Positions 14,668-22,990 of a stretch of 26,199 bases of DNA are shown here, one piece after another. The translations under genes and the position numbers were made by a program. The stretch is from positions 1 through 26,199 of IMG/VR virus record IMGVR_UViG_3300050821_000728; one strand, written 5' to 3'. Under the pieces are notes generated by a model. The model was given only the letters and a program-made list of their open reading frames with translations, did no database searches and had not been told where the DNA came from. Every line of letters starts with the position of its first letter. Position 1 is the stretch's first letter. Origin of the DNA: a virus.

Positions 14668-16620
14668 ATGGCAGATGCTCAGTCATACAAAAGGCTATTT
14701 CCTAGTCAGGAATACCTTACGTTTGACGGTGGAAAAGATAATAAGTTTGAGCCAACATTACTACCAAATAATGAATCTTCAGACTGTTTAAACGTAGAGT
14801 TTGTTAATGGGTCTGTAGGAACAAGGCAGGGGACAGTTAAGTTAAACACCGCTGCTGCGGGAAATGTGGCATTTGATGGGCTTTATACAAGACGCGCGAA
14901 CGACGGTACATCGGAAAGCATGTGCGCTTTTATTGGCGGTCATATGCTTGTCCTTAATGCCACAACTTTTGTTACTGTACCTTCTGCACAGTCTGTCTTT
15001 ACTATCGGTGCGCGTGTTGGATGCGACACAGCGGAAGGTTATCTCTTTATTGGAAACGGTGGAGCCGGACCGTATAAGTGGGATGGTACTTACTTTACTC
15101 AACATGGGGTACCCGCGCCGGTAAATACAGCTCTAGTTGGCTCTGCTACCACAGGCTCTTTAACGACTAATGGGCAATATGTTTACAAGTACACTAACGT
15201 TAATACACACCTTGTGGAGTCCAACCTTGGACCAGCGAGTGTTACTTTTGCTGTTAGTAGTGCAGGCCTTGCTATCAATGTTTCAGGCATTGCTAGTGGT
15301 GCTACTCTACCGTCACAGGGCATCTTCGCAAGATACCTATACCGTTCTGTAAACGGCGGCGGGTTTTTCAGAGTAACTAAACTTTTAGATACATCGACAA
15401 CTACTTATGCAGACATTCTTGCTGACGCCAGTCTTGGAGTTGCGGCACCAACCGACAACGGAACACCTCCTCTGTATAACGCCATTATCTACCATTCTAA
15501 TATTCTTTTTTGTAATGATGCTGCTAACCCTAATTATGTTTGGTACTCGACGATAGGACAGCCGTTCACTTATCCAAGTACCAATTTCTTTAAGGTTGGG
15601 GATAACACAGCCGATTTAGTTAAAGGGTTTGCCTCTTATGATAACTATATCGTTATATTTTGTGAGAAAAGTACGTGGATTAATTACATGCCTGACCCAG
15701 CTACTCCATCGGGATGGAAACAGGTCAAATCGAATAGTCCCTACGGCTGTAAAAGTACCTATGGCTCAGTCAGGTGTAACGTCAAAGGGCAAGACGTACT
15801 ACTTCACCCTGCGGTCTTAAATAGTAAGCTAATGGGTTTCGGCGCTCTATCTGGTACTACTCTAGACCCAAGTGTGAGCTTAATGCCGGTAACTAGCGCC
15901 GGAAGTGATTTGGTCAGTCAGGTGATAGAGCCTGACATGTTCAACATCAATAACTCTGTCCTTGGAAATATCTCCGCTATCACGTTTAAGAATAGAGCCT
16001 TTATCACTGTTCCTTTTGGAAGTGGGCAAACGACTAATAACAGAGTTTATGTATGGGATTTCAGTCTTTCTAATTTAAAGAAAGACCAGGAGGCTTCTTG
16101 GGTGCCTTGGAGTGGGACTGGATTTAATATTGCTCAGTTTACTATCTATGGTGGAAATCTCTACGGGTGCGATTCTGGTACTACTGGCTTTGTCTACCGA
16201 CTTGGCGATACTGGGGTTTATAGCGATGACGGCAATGCTATTAACTCTTATCTCACCACTAAAGAATATTCTGGAAACGAAGAGGACACGCAGCTAACCA
16301 AAGATTTCCGTTACGTGAATATGCTCGTTGACCTAGCCGGTAACTATTACATGAATATAACGGCCAAGGTAGATTCTGATTCTGGCAGTGGTACTTCCAT
16401 CCAAGTTTATCTCAATCCAGGTGGGACAAACTGGGGTAGTGTGATGACTTGGGGTAGCTCTACTTGGGGTGGTGCTAAGACACAGCTAGAAACGCGTGTC
16501 TTTCTTGGTGCGCAACTGGGTAAGAGGTTATCCCTCACGTTTTCGAATCAAAACACAGCGGGTCAACGCTTCAAAGTGCATCGGGCGCAGTTTTTGTATA
16601 ACATACGAGGATATAGGTGA
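14668..16620 (+). CDS. Tail hub / head-closure protein (P22 gp10-like, beta-propeller)
   Basis: 650 residues. It reads as the large hub of podovirus tails: N-terminus DGGKDNKFEPTLLPNNESSD followed by CLNVEFVNGSVGTRQGTVKL is the conserved opening of this family, followed by many short beta repeats of propeller type (for example DGTYFTQHGVPAP, LYRSVNGGGFFRV, YDNYIVIFCEKSTWIN). The end contains WGSSTWGG and ISxxx-type strands. The hub lies below the adaptor, closes the DNA channel and holds the tailspike or fibre. Length and position after the adaptor fit. ATG directly follows the preceding TAA. Confidence 0.85.
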   Translation: MADAQSYKRLFPSQEYLTFDGGKDNKFEPTLLPNNESSDCLNVEFVNGSVGTRQGTVKLNTAAAGNVAFDGLYTRRANDGTSESMCAFIGGHMLVLNATTFVTVPSAQSVFTIGARVGCDTAEGYLFIGNGGAGPYKWDGTYFTQHGVPAPVNTALVGSATTGSLTTNGQYVYKYTNVNTHLVESNLGPASVTFAVSSAGLAINVSGIASGATLPSQGIFARYLYRSVNGGGFFRVTKLLDTSTTTYADILADASLGVAAPTDNGTPPLYNAIIYHSNILFCNDAANPNYVWYSTIGQPFTYPSTNFFKVGDNTADLVKGFASYDNYIVIFCEKSTWINYMPDPATPSGWKQVKSNSPYGCKSTYGSVRCNVKGQDVLLHPAVLNSKLMGFGALSGTTLDPSVSLMPVTSAGSDLVSQVIEPDMFNINNSVLGNISAITFKNRAFITVPFGSGQTTNNRVYVWDFSLSNLKKDQEASWVPWSGTGFNIAQFTIYGGNLYGCDSGTTGFVYRLGDTGVYSDDGNAINSYLTTKEYSGNEEDTQLTKDFRYVNMLVDLAGNYYMNITAKVDSDSGSGTSIQVYLNPGGTNWGSVMTWGSSTWGGAKTQLETRVFLGAQLGKRLSLTFSNQNTAGQRFKVHRAQFLYNIRGYR

Positions 16621-16624
16621 AATT

Positions 16625-17260
16625 ATGGGCTTTGGATTCTTTGGCATAGGTAGCAGTCCAGACACACCACAAATTAATCCTGACTTAAACTCGTTTAAGC
16701 AGAATCCTTGGATTTCTTCGCTCTATCAGCAGGCTACAAATAACCCGTTAACTGCTACGCCTGTTACTCCGCAAAAAATGGGGGATATGGCCCTCCCTCA
16801 ATACGACGCGATGAGAGCGCGTCTTAATACGCAGTACAATCAAACGCAACAGCAGGGGCAGGATTCTATTGACAGACAATTCGCTGCAATGGGTGGTGGT
16901 CCTGGTAATGGTGCGCAACTTAAGCAGACTGAAAATCTTACGGCTGGAATTGCGCAACAAAAAGGACAAGACCTTAATTCCATAAATGCAGAGGAGGCGC
17001 AGGCCCGTACTGGTCTACAGCAGCAGGATGTTCAGAACAATATGCAGGCGCAGGAATTTAACTCCCAACAAGGAACTAATGTCGGTCAGTTCAATAGAGG
17101 GTTCCAGGCTAGTGTCACCGGAATGGGTACTGGATTTTTGCAGGCGCAATCTGAGGCACAGAACAACCAATTTAATGCGGCTATGGCTAATTGGCAGGCG
17201 CAACATAGCGGAGGATTACTTGGTCAGGGTGGATTCCTTGGTGGCGGTTTTGGAGCATAG
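16625..17260 (+). CDS. Gln/Gly-rich predicted ejection (internal virion) protein
   Basis: 211 residues from the ATG at 16625, which has AGGTGAA just upstream; the frame is open further left into the hub gene, but those codons are out of frame with it and not convincing. Gly-rich ends (GFGFFGIGSS; GGLLGQGGFLGGGFGA) enclose a long Gln/Ala/Asn-rich helical centre (about 65-180). This texture is typical of small podovirus proteins ejected with DNA or forming an ejection channel. It lies directly after the hub gene, starting 4 bases past its stop, and is followed by three more such proteins. Confidence 0.75.
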   Translation: MGFGFFGIGSSPDTPQINPDLNSFKQNPWISSLYQQATNNPLTATPVTPQKMGDMALPQYDAMRARLNTQYNQTQQQGQDSIDRQFAAMGGGPGNGAQLKQTENLTAGIAQQKGQDLNSINAEEAQARTGLQQQDVQNNMQAQEFNSQQGTNVGQFNRGFQASVTGMGTGFLQAQSEAQNNQFNAAMANWQAQHSGGLLGQGGFLGGGFGA

Positions 17261-17269
17261 GAGAACAGT

Positions 17270-17737
17270 ATGCCTATAAATAAAATAAATTCCGGCGGCG
17301 GTAGTACTGGCCTTGGAAGTATTTTTAACATGATACAAAATATCGGCGGCGGTAAACGCGGTAACGATAGCATCGGGAATGATGCCTCTAGCCTGGTAAA
17401 TGCTACTCAGCCATCTAATCCAGTGAGTGGGAATGATTCCTCAGACTTTTTAAATAAAGAAGGACAATACGATCCGATGAAGTCGGCTGTCGATAATCAT
17501 CCGGTTACTCAGGCTAACAATGCCTTACAACAGTTATGGAAGCCTGCCTCTGAAGGCGGATTAGATTTAGATTACGATACGCGCATGGCGGTGGTAGAGC
17601 CACTTCTAAGGGCTGTCCATTTAGGGCCTGGCGGCGGTCTCACAAATAGGAATCAGGGTGAAGGAATAGCTCCAGCCAATGGAGATAAGAGCGCTTCAGG
17701 CGCTATGGGAGCAATTGGAGCTATTGCGGCTCTTTAA
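17270..17737 (+). CDS. Gly/Asn-rich small protein of the ejection module
   Basis: 155 residues, unrecognised. The N-terminus is Gly/Ser/Asn-rich and low in complexity, a short helical core lies at about 78-115 (NNALQQLWKPASEGGLDLDY), and the end is Ala/Gly-rich and hydrophobic (GAMGAIGAIAAL), which could insert in a membrane. AGGAGA precedes the ATG. It shares the MPIN- start and general texture with the next gene. A role in DNA ejection is inferred from position only. Confidence 0.7.
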   Translation: MPINKINSGGGSTGLGSIFNMIQNIGGGKRGNDSIGNDASSLVNATQPSNPVSGNDSSDFLNKEGQYDPMKSAVDNHPVTQANNALQQLWKPASEGGLDLDYDTRMAVVEPLLRAVHLGPGGGLTNRNQGEGIAPANGDKSASGAMGAIGAIAAL

Positions 17738-17746
17738 GGAGATTCT

Positions 17747-18862
17747 ATGCCGATTAATCAATACCAAAGACCGGAAGCAGGAATAGGAAATGTCCTAACT
17801 GCGTTACAGGCGGTGCATACTCTCTACGGGATAGACACTACAATAGCTCAGAAAAAATTAATGGAGAGTGAGTTAGCGCAAAAGCAAATGGCGCTAAAGG
17901 CTGCACAGGAAGAGAATCAGCCTGACAGTCTCGCATCACAAAGAGCAAGAGTTGAAGATTCTTTTGGTAGTAAAAGGACAGAGGACGCATTAAATATTCC
18001 TGGTTATTCTTCAGCACTAGCTAAGGTTACTCAAGAGCAGCCTAACGACATTAATCCTGTTTACGATAAAGATGGAAACATTGTCTCAGCAGATGCGTAT
18101 GCGCATCCTGGCGCTACCGCCGCACAAATAAAAGGTGGGCAAGATAGCTATTTGCAAAAGCTAGCAATAGCACACGAAAGCGCGCAGAGAATGAACGCTA
18201 TGGCTGGTGTTCGCCAGGGTGGAGTAGAGGAACAAATCCACAAAGACGCTCTAGCTCCGATACAACAGCATATTAACAACTACACATCAGTAATGGGGTC
18301 TCTTGCTACCCTAGATGATCCGAATGTAACTAACGCTAAAGTAAAAGACCATTTAGAGAAGCTCGTGGCCGCTAACGCTGGAATGGGTAGGAACACAACT
18401 TCTGATGCTAAGTTAAAATTCGCCATCCCTGGCTATTCTGGCACTAACATGAATGACGTATTAACTTATCTCGGTGATAACCCAGATTTACCTGCTGCCA
18501 GTTCATTGCTTTCTTATACAAGGGGTTTTGGTAAGGAAACGATTGGTAACTTGGCAAACACTATAAAATCTACCGCTCAGGGACAGGCTCAATCCATGCA
18601 GTTTTCCGATCCTAATAATAATTCGATAGTTCAGAAAACGTTGAATCCATATATCTCTGGTAGTTGGTTTAAAGGGACTGATAAAAATTATTTTCCAGGC
18701 GGAAGGCCTGCATGGACTACCGAAAAGGGTGGGAAAGCGCCAAGTGCTCCGCAATCTGCGTTTGCACCACACCCAGCAGACTCAGACGCAGTAACGTGGG
18801 CTAAACAGAATCCTAAAGACCCCAATGCTCAGAAAATATTGCAAATGAACGGAGTGCAATAA
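17747..18862 (+). CDS. Predicted ejection (internal virion) protein
   Basis: 371 residues. Long, mostly helical, Gln/Ala/Lys-rich, with a coiled-coil-like N-terminal region (about 30-60, AQKKLMESELAQKQMALKAA) and no membrane segment. The C-terminus contains ADSDAVTWAKQNPKDPNAQK and ILQMNG, a short amphipathic module often seen at the ends of phage internal proteins. AAGGAG precedes the start. The gene lies between other ejection-type genes in the hub-to-fibre interval, as in P22 (gp7, gp20, gp16). Exact homology cannot be assigned from sequence alone. Confidence 0.78.
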   Translation: MPINQYQRPEAGIGNVLTALQAVHTLYGIDTTIAQKKLMESELAQKQMALKAAQEENQPDSLASQRARVEDSFGSKRTEDALNIPGYSSALAKVTQEQPNDINPVYDKDGNIVSADAYAHPGATAAQIKGGQDSYLQKLAIAHESAQRMNAMAGVRQGGVEEQIHKDALAPIQQHINNYTSVMGSLATLDDPNVTNAKVKDHLEKLVAANAGMGRNTTSDAKLKFAIPGYSGTNMNDVLTYLGDNPDLPAASSLLSYTRGFGKETIGNLANTIKSTAQGQAQSMQFSDPNNNSIVQKTLNPYISGSWFKGTDKNYFPGGRPAWTTEKGGKAPSAPQSAFAPHPADSDAVTWAKQNPKDPNAQKILQMNGVQ

Positions 18863-20470
18863 GTGGCGGGATTCGACCCACAGGCATACATTGCCGAAAA
18901 ACAGTCTGGGTTTGACCCACAGGCATACATTGCGCAAAAGCAGGCAATGGAGGACCAGGGCGCTCCACATGCGGCGGCGGTTAAGGCGGCGGATTGGATT
19001 TTAATGGGAGGATTGCCAAAGTTAGCTGGCGCTGTGGCCTCACCAACTGGTGCGGCTAAAGCGGCTGGTAGTTATGTTGGTTTACCTCCAGAAGAAAACG
19101 ACCCAGACGTTCATAAATATCAGGTAGCTAAGGATGCTGAAGAAACAGAGATTAAAACAAGCGAAAAGCTTCACCCAATAGCTTCTAAGGTTGGCTCTGT
19201 TGGCGGTTTCGGTATGAACGCCGCTATTCTCACTCCATACATGGCGGCTAAAACACTAGCTGGAAAAACAGCTATAAATTCCGCTCTAGGTACCGCAGTT
19301 GGGCTACTTCACGCTAATGCGAATAGCCCGGCGGAAGCTGTTAAGCAAACTGCTCCGTATACTGCATTCGGCGCAATAGTTCCAGGGGCGGCGGAAAGTT
19401 TTGCTGGCTCTAGTGTTGGGGCCTCTACCGCAGCTAAGGCAGGCAATGCTTTCTTTGATGTTCCTGAAAAGGTAACTCAAAGATATTTGGAAAATCCAGA
19501 ATCCGTTAATAGCGCGATGGATAGACCGGATGTTGCGCAACGTATAGCTGATACCGTGGGTGATATTCGACAAGATACCGAACCATTAAACTCTGGTGCT
19601 TTATCTACGTTATCAACTGAAAGAAATCCATCTCCAGGGGCTTCTGTTGAAGATGTAGTAAACACGCTCACTAAGATTAAGTCTCCACAAACAAAAGAGC
19701 TGGCCGCTCGCCTGGCCGATGAATACAAACAACGATTAGCAGATATATCTAACCCTAATAATGCTGGGTTTCTTACAGAAGCAGAAATGCATGAAGCGAA
19801 GCAAGCAATGCAACAAGCTGCTGGGAACTGGGGACAAATAAATCCAGAGGCAGATAGTGCGATGGCTAGAAGGGAACAGGGTTTACTTAATAGGCAGATA
19901 AAGACCGCTAATCCCGAATACGATTCAGCAATGAAAGAAGTAGCTCAGAATATTAACAGCAAAAAAGCCTTAGCTAGTAAATTTGGTGTGCAACCTGATT
20001 TCACCGGAGCTAATGATTCTGGAGCTACATTTTCCGATAGGACAATGCAGGCTATTAACGATATCTCCAAAGCAAACAAGGTCGATAGAGCTAGGATACT
20101 AGAATCCATAAAAAACCAGGGATATGGAGACCTAGCAGAGCAAATACAAAATACTCTCGCGAAGGAAACTCTAAATGGAGAAGGAAGGCCTAACGGGTCA
20201 AGGAAAGCAGTGATTGGCGCAGGCCTTGGAACTGCGTTAGGCGCATATATTAACCGACATGCAGATGCACCGGGAATGGAATATATTCTAGGCGGTTTGG
20301 GCGCGGCTGCCGGCGGCACTGCTGATAAATATGGGCCAGTAATTTTCAAAAAAGGATTAGATTCGGGTATGTCGGCTCAACCGAATATAACCGCCGCCCC
20401 ATTGATTAACCTAGGTGGACAGGTGATAGACGACATGTCTGCTGTCCGTAGACGCTTACAAAGGAAATAA
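18863..20470 (+). CDS. Large predicted ejection protein with N-terminal FDPQAYIA repeats
   Basis: 535 residues, GTG start directly after the previous TAA, with GGAG upstream. The N-terminus carries two copies of GFDPQAYIA[EQ]KQ (residues 3-14 and 16-27), a short motif found at the ends of phage internal virion proteins. A long Ala/Gly-rich region with hydrophobic stretches (about 40-190; VGGFGMNAAILTPYMAAKTL) could form a membrane-active channel. A charged helical centre follows, then a Gly/Ala-rich hydrophobic tail (KAVIGAGLGTALGAYI and YILGGLGAAAGGTADKYG). No lytic transglycosylase signature was found. By place and texture it is the largest ejection protein, likely crossing the host envelope. 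Confidence 0.78.
   Translation: MAGFDPQAYIAEKQSGFDPQAYIAQKQAMEDQGAPHAAAVKAADWILMGGLPKLAGAVASPTGAAKAAGSYVGLPPEENDPDVHKYQVAKDAEETEIKTSEKLHPIASKVGSVGGFGMNAAILTPYMAAKTLAGKTAINSALGTAVGLLHANANSPAEAVKQTAPYTAFGAIVPGAAESFAGSSVGASTAAKAGNAFFDVPEKVTQRYLENPESVNSAMDRPDVAQRIADTVGDIRQDTEPLNSGALSTLSTERNPSPGASVEDVVNTLTKIKSPQTKELAARLADEYKQRLADISNPNNAGFLTEAEMHEAKQAMQQAAGNWGQINPEADSAMARREQGLLNRQIKTANPEYDSAMKEVAQNINSKKALASKFGVQPDFTGANDSGATFSDRTMQAINDISKANKVDRARILESIKNQGYGDLAEQIQNTLAKETLNGEGRPNGSRKAVIGAGLGTALGAYINRHADAPGMEYILGGLGAAAGGTADKYGPVIFKKGLDSGMSAQPNITAAPLINLGGQVIDDMSAVRRRLQRK
18869..18943 (+). repeat. Tandem repeat coding for GFDPQAYIA units
   Basis: Two 36-base units (18869-18904, 18908-18943) separated by one Ser codon. 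They share the exact 20-mer GACCCACAGGCATACATTGC, so the duplication is recent or conserved at DNA level. Confidence 0.8.
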
Positions 20471-20472
20471 AC

Positions 20473-21414
20473 ATGGCTTTCCCCTCAGTAACATACACGT
20501 TCACAAATGGAACTACCGCAGACGGTACGCAGGTTAACCAAAACTTCACTGACCTAGTTAATGGAGTTTCCGACGGTACGAAGTCTCTTAATATCTCCGC
20601 ACTAACGTTAGGCTCTACACTAACGGCGAATGGCTCTGTAGTGTTAGGAGCTTCATCGGGTAACTCGATAACGGTAAACGGGTCCATTGGGTCTTCTATC
20701 GCTTATGCGAGTAATACTCTTTACGATATCGGTGGCGCTACTCTTGGAATAAGAAGTCTTTATGTCGGCGGTGGTAGTTCATTCACGGTAAGGCTACTCG
20801 GCGGGTCAATGTCGTCTAGTATGACTCTTACCCTGCCGACTGCGCTACCTGCTTCTACTGGAGTTATCGGAGTGACATCGGGTGGAGTGTTGTCATGCAC
20901 GATTACTCCTACCGTTACGTCATTAACACTGACTGCTGGCGGTGCTGTGTTATCGGCATCGGCGGATACGGCGACTAATGCGCTACTTAATCAGCCTTTG
21001 CAAATGACAACTGGCAATGCGGTGCTAGCGAGCTTTAGCACTCTTTCATTAGCGGTGCAGACTAAGCTAAACGCGAATGCTAGACCGATTGTCGTGTCTC
21101 CAGCGCCAGCCACACACGGGTTAATGGTAATAAGAGGACAGGTAGTACATCAGGCAGGTAATGGTGCGTGCTCTGTCGTTGGAGAGGGATTTACTGCATC
21201 TAGGACAGGAAGCGGCACTTACGTTGTAACTTTTAATCCGGTTTTCTTGGATGCGCCTGGTATTGGCCTCACTCAATGCTCAGACACACAGGGAGTTGTT
21301 TATACAAAAGGTTTTCCAACTACCAGCGGCTTTACATACCAATGCTTAACGTTAGGTGGTGGAACACAGGATACGGATACTGCATTCGTTGCCGTAGGAC
21401 AGCGTGCCTCCTAA
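20473..21414 (+). CDS. Tail fibre / receptor-binding protein (second fibre)
   Basis: 313 residues. The N-terminus (AFPSVTYTFTNGTTADGTQV followed by NQNFTDLVNGV) is the usual adaptor segment of phage fibres that anchors to the hub. The middle is Ser/Thr/Gly-rich and beta-repeated (SLTLTAGGAVL). The C-terminus from about 215 (GLMVIRGQVV ... GEGFTASRTGSGTYVVTFNP followed by VFLDAPG) is a C-terminal fibre domain widespread in phages, likely the receptor-contacting or trimerising tip. It follows the ejection module in the canonical podovirus fibre position. AAAGGAAA precedes the start. Its last 11 bases overlap the HNH gene. Confidence 0.85.
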   Translation: MAFPSVTYTFTNGTTADGTQVNQNFTDLVNGVSDGTKSLNISALTLGSTLTANGSVVLGASSGNSITVNGSIGSSIAYASNTLYDIGGATLGIRSLYVGGGSSFTVRLLGGSMSSSMTLTLPTALPASTGVIGVTSGGVLSCTITPTVTSLTLTAGGAVLSASADTATNALLNQPLQMTTGNAVLASFSTLSLAVQTKLNANARPIVVSPAPATHGLMVIRGQVVHQAGNGACSVVGEGFTASRTGSGTYVVTFNPVFLDAPGIGLTQCSDTQGVVYTKGFPTTSGFTYQCLTLGGGTQDTDTAFVAVGQRAS

Positions 21415-21649
21415 ATGCATAGTCTGTGGGGCTACTCCAACGGATAGGGACCATATACGAAGTCGCGGAGCAGGTGGTACGGACGATGACTGGAATATCT
21501 GGCATGTATGCCGTTTCCACCATCAACAAAAACATAGCATGTCCCTAACGTTATTCGTTAAGCACTATGGCTTGCAGGATGTCTTGATTAAGAAGGGCTG
21601 GGAGTTTGATTCCTTAATTAAGAAGTGGCGTCACATTGATTCTACGTAA
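21404..21649 (+). CDS. Small HNH endonuclease
   Basis: 81 residues, GTG start inside the fibre gene end. CIVCG (5-9), then DRDHIRSRGAGGTDDDWNIW and CRFHHQQKH give a compact HNH fold with DH as catalytic pair and Cys/His ligands. Stand-alone HNH proteins of this size assist terminase in some phages or act as homing nucleases. The stop overlaps the convergent KH-like gene by 19 bases. A weak AGGA lies upstream of the GTG, so translation is probably coupled to the fibre gene. Confidence 0.82.
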   Translation: MPPKCIVCGATPTDRDHIRSRGAGGTDDDWNIWHVCRFHHQQKHSMSLTLFVKHYGLQDVLIKKGWEFDSLIKKWRHIDST

Positions 21650-21894
21650 TCATCCCCATCATTCACCACTACCGTTACCATTGCCCTATTTCTCTGCGCT
21701 ATCGCAATGGAGATAGCTTTTAAGTGTTGCAGCTTGGAATAGACGAATCGTAAGTCTTCTTTCGCGCACCCTATCACCAAGGTGACCATCTGCCCGTTTT
21801 GGGTAGCTTCTATTTTCACCTGTTCTTGATTATCGCAAATGCCACGCGCGGCGTTGTAAAGAAAATTATGTAAGTCTGACATTGCGCTCATCAT
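21631..21894 (-). CDS. KH-domain-like (KhpA-type) small protein, only leftward gene
   Basis: 87 residues. The pattern DLHNFLYNAARGICDNQEQV then KIEATQNGQMVTLVIGCAKE and DLRFVYSKLQHLKAISIAIA resembles bacterial KhpA/YlqC (KH-domain RNA-binding proteins that act with KhpB). The position of the RNA-gripping GxxG loop (usually IGKQGR) reads VYSKLQ (51-56), so the key glycines are missing and the family call is tentative. It is the only convincing leftward gene here, and convergent with the HNH gene. The first ATG has AAAAAGG 12-18 bases upstream and a TATACT box nearby, consistent with its own promoter. It may bind phage or host RNA, but this is inference. Confidence 0.7.
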   Translation of the reverse strand: MMSAMSDLHNFLYNAARGICDNQEQVKIEATQNGQMVTLVIGCAKEDLRFVYSKLQHLKAISIAIAQRNRAMVTVVVNDGDDYVESM

Positions 21895-21932
21895 TTCAGT
21901 ATAGTACCTTTTTATTGAATTAACTGACTTAA
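21895..21932. promoter_or_regulatory. 38-base divergent interval between KH-like and membrane-protein genes
   Basis: Read leftward, TATACT (in GGTACTATACTGAA) is a good -10-like box immediately ahead of the KH gene, with AAAAAGG overlapping it as a weak ribosome site; no clear -35 is seen. Read rightward, TTGAATTAACTGACTTAA precedes the ATG at 21933 without a Shine-Dalgarno. Confidence 0.35.
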
Positions 21933-22136
21933 ATGACGCTAATTATCCTCACCGCAGCACTCACGTTATCCATCTCATGTAATGCATTTCTTTTCGTTCT
22001 ACTAAAGAAGAAACCTAAAAGGCAACAGAGCCAAGAGCTACAAGAATTCTTGGGTGACTTAATGAGTGGCTTCGGAATGATAGCAGTCTCTCGCGTAGAC
22101 CCGACAAGTATTCTCATGCGGAGCCCGAAGCGGTGA
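21933..22136 (+). CDS. Small single-pass membrane protein
   Basis: 67 residues. A hydrophobic segment (about 3-24, LIILTAALTLSISCNAFLFV) is followed by KKKPKRQQ, so the basic tail probably stays in the cytoplasm. The rest (ELQEFLGDLMSGFGMIAVSR) is amphipathic and ends RVDPTSILMRSPKR. No known family. The stop overlaps the GTG of the dehydratase gene (GTGA), so the membrane protein is translationally coupled to the sugar cassette and may belong to it. A holin is possible but the context argues against it. Confidence 0.75.
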   Translation: MTLIILTAALTLSISCNAFLFVLLKKKPKRQQSQELQEFLGDLMSGFGMIAVSRVDPTSILMRSPKR

Positions 22137-22990
22137 AATACCTAATCACCGGAATAACCGGCTCATTGGGTACGGCAGTATCTCGCTCTCTCCTTGATTC
22201 TGGTAATGAAGTAATTGGTATATCTAGAGACGAATGTAAGCAGGCCCGCATTCCAAGACACTCTAAACTAACTCTTTATCTATGCGATATCCGAGACCAA
22301 GACAGGTTTGTAGAAGCATCCCGTGGAGTAGACTTAATCTACCATTTTGCTGCTCTTAAGCACGTCGATATCTTGGAAGATAACCCAGAGGAGGCGATAG
22401 AAACAAATGTCGCAGGAACTAAAAATGTCCTTCATGCGCAAAGGGTTAATAAAGTGCCTAGGGTGGTGCTTAGTTCGACTGATAAGGCCGCATACCCAAT
22501 CAACACATACGGAATGTCTAAGGGTTTGGCTGAGAGACTTGTACTTAGAAATCCCTCCAACATCGTTTGCCGGTACGGGAACGTTCTTGCGTCAAGAGGC
22601 TCCGTGGTTGAGAAGTTTGTGCGTACCCTTAGAGACGCCAATACCGTCGAATTGACTGACGCTAACATGTCTCGGTTTTGGATAACCATTAAGGGGGCGG
22701 CGGAATTTGTTATTTGGAGTAGTCGAGATACTAAGGGCGGTTTAAAGATACCGCAGATGAAAGCAGCGAGTGTAAGTATGGTAGCGGAAGTGATTGCTAA
22801 GATAATGAAGATACCTTCCTATAAGGTGGTAGATGTTGGGATTAGAAAAGGTGAAAAGATTGCTGAGTGCTTACGTACTTCTTTTGAAGGCCAAGAGGCT
22901 TTTTCTAACTCGGTCACTCAATACACTGAAGAGGAATTAACCAATCTCCTATTACCGATAGTGGGGACATTGTGCCAAACCATACAGTAA
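22133..22990 (+). CDS. UDP-GlcNAc 4,6-dehydratase-like enzyme (PseB/FlaA1 family)
   Basis: 285 residues, extended short-chain dehydrogenase fold. The NAD(P) loop is GITGSLG (7-13). FAALKHVDILEDNPEEAIET (72-91), STDKAAYPINTYGMSK (115-130), RYGNVLASRGSVV and DANMSRFWITI are hallmarks of PseB, FlaA1 and CapD enzymes. Asp117-Lys118 and Tyr126-x3-Lys130 fit the active site. These enzymes convert UDP-GlcNAc to a 4-keto-6-deoxy sugar, the first step to pseudaminic acid, legionaminic acid or bacillosamine; C5 inversion cannot be decided from the motifs alone. GTG start, coupled to the gene before. It heads a block of overlapping genes. Confidence 0.88.
   Translation: MKYLITGITGSLGTAVSRSLLDSGNEVIGISRDECKQARIPRHSKLTLYLCDIRDQDRFVEASRGVDLIYHFAALKHVDILEDNPEEAIETNVAGTKNVLHAQRVNKVPRVVLSSTDKAAYPINTYGMSKGLAERLVLRNPSNIVCRYGNVLASRGSVVEKFVRTLRDANTVELTDANMSRFWITIKGAAEFVIWSSRDTKGGLKIPQMKAASVSMVAEVIAKIMKIPSYKVVDVGIRKGEKIAECLRTSFEGQEAFSNSVTQYTEEELTNLLLPIVGTLCQTIQ

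Noticed and set aside
16496-16624. N-terminal extension of the first ejection gene into the hub gene
   Set aside because: The ATG at 16625 has a ribosome site and begins a typical Gly-rich N-terminus; the extension is a shadow of the hub gene.
19945-20349. Leftward 134-codon frame opposite the ejection gene
   Set aside because: A shadow of the well-supported rightward gene; no ribosome site or domain.
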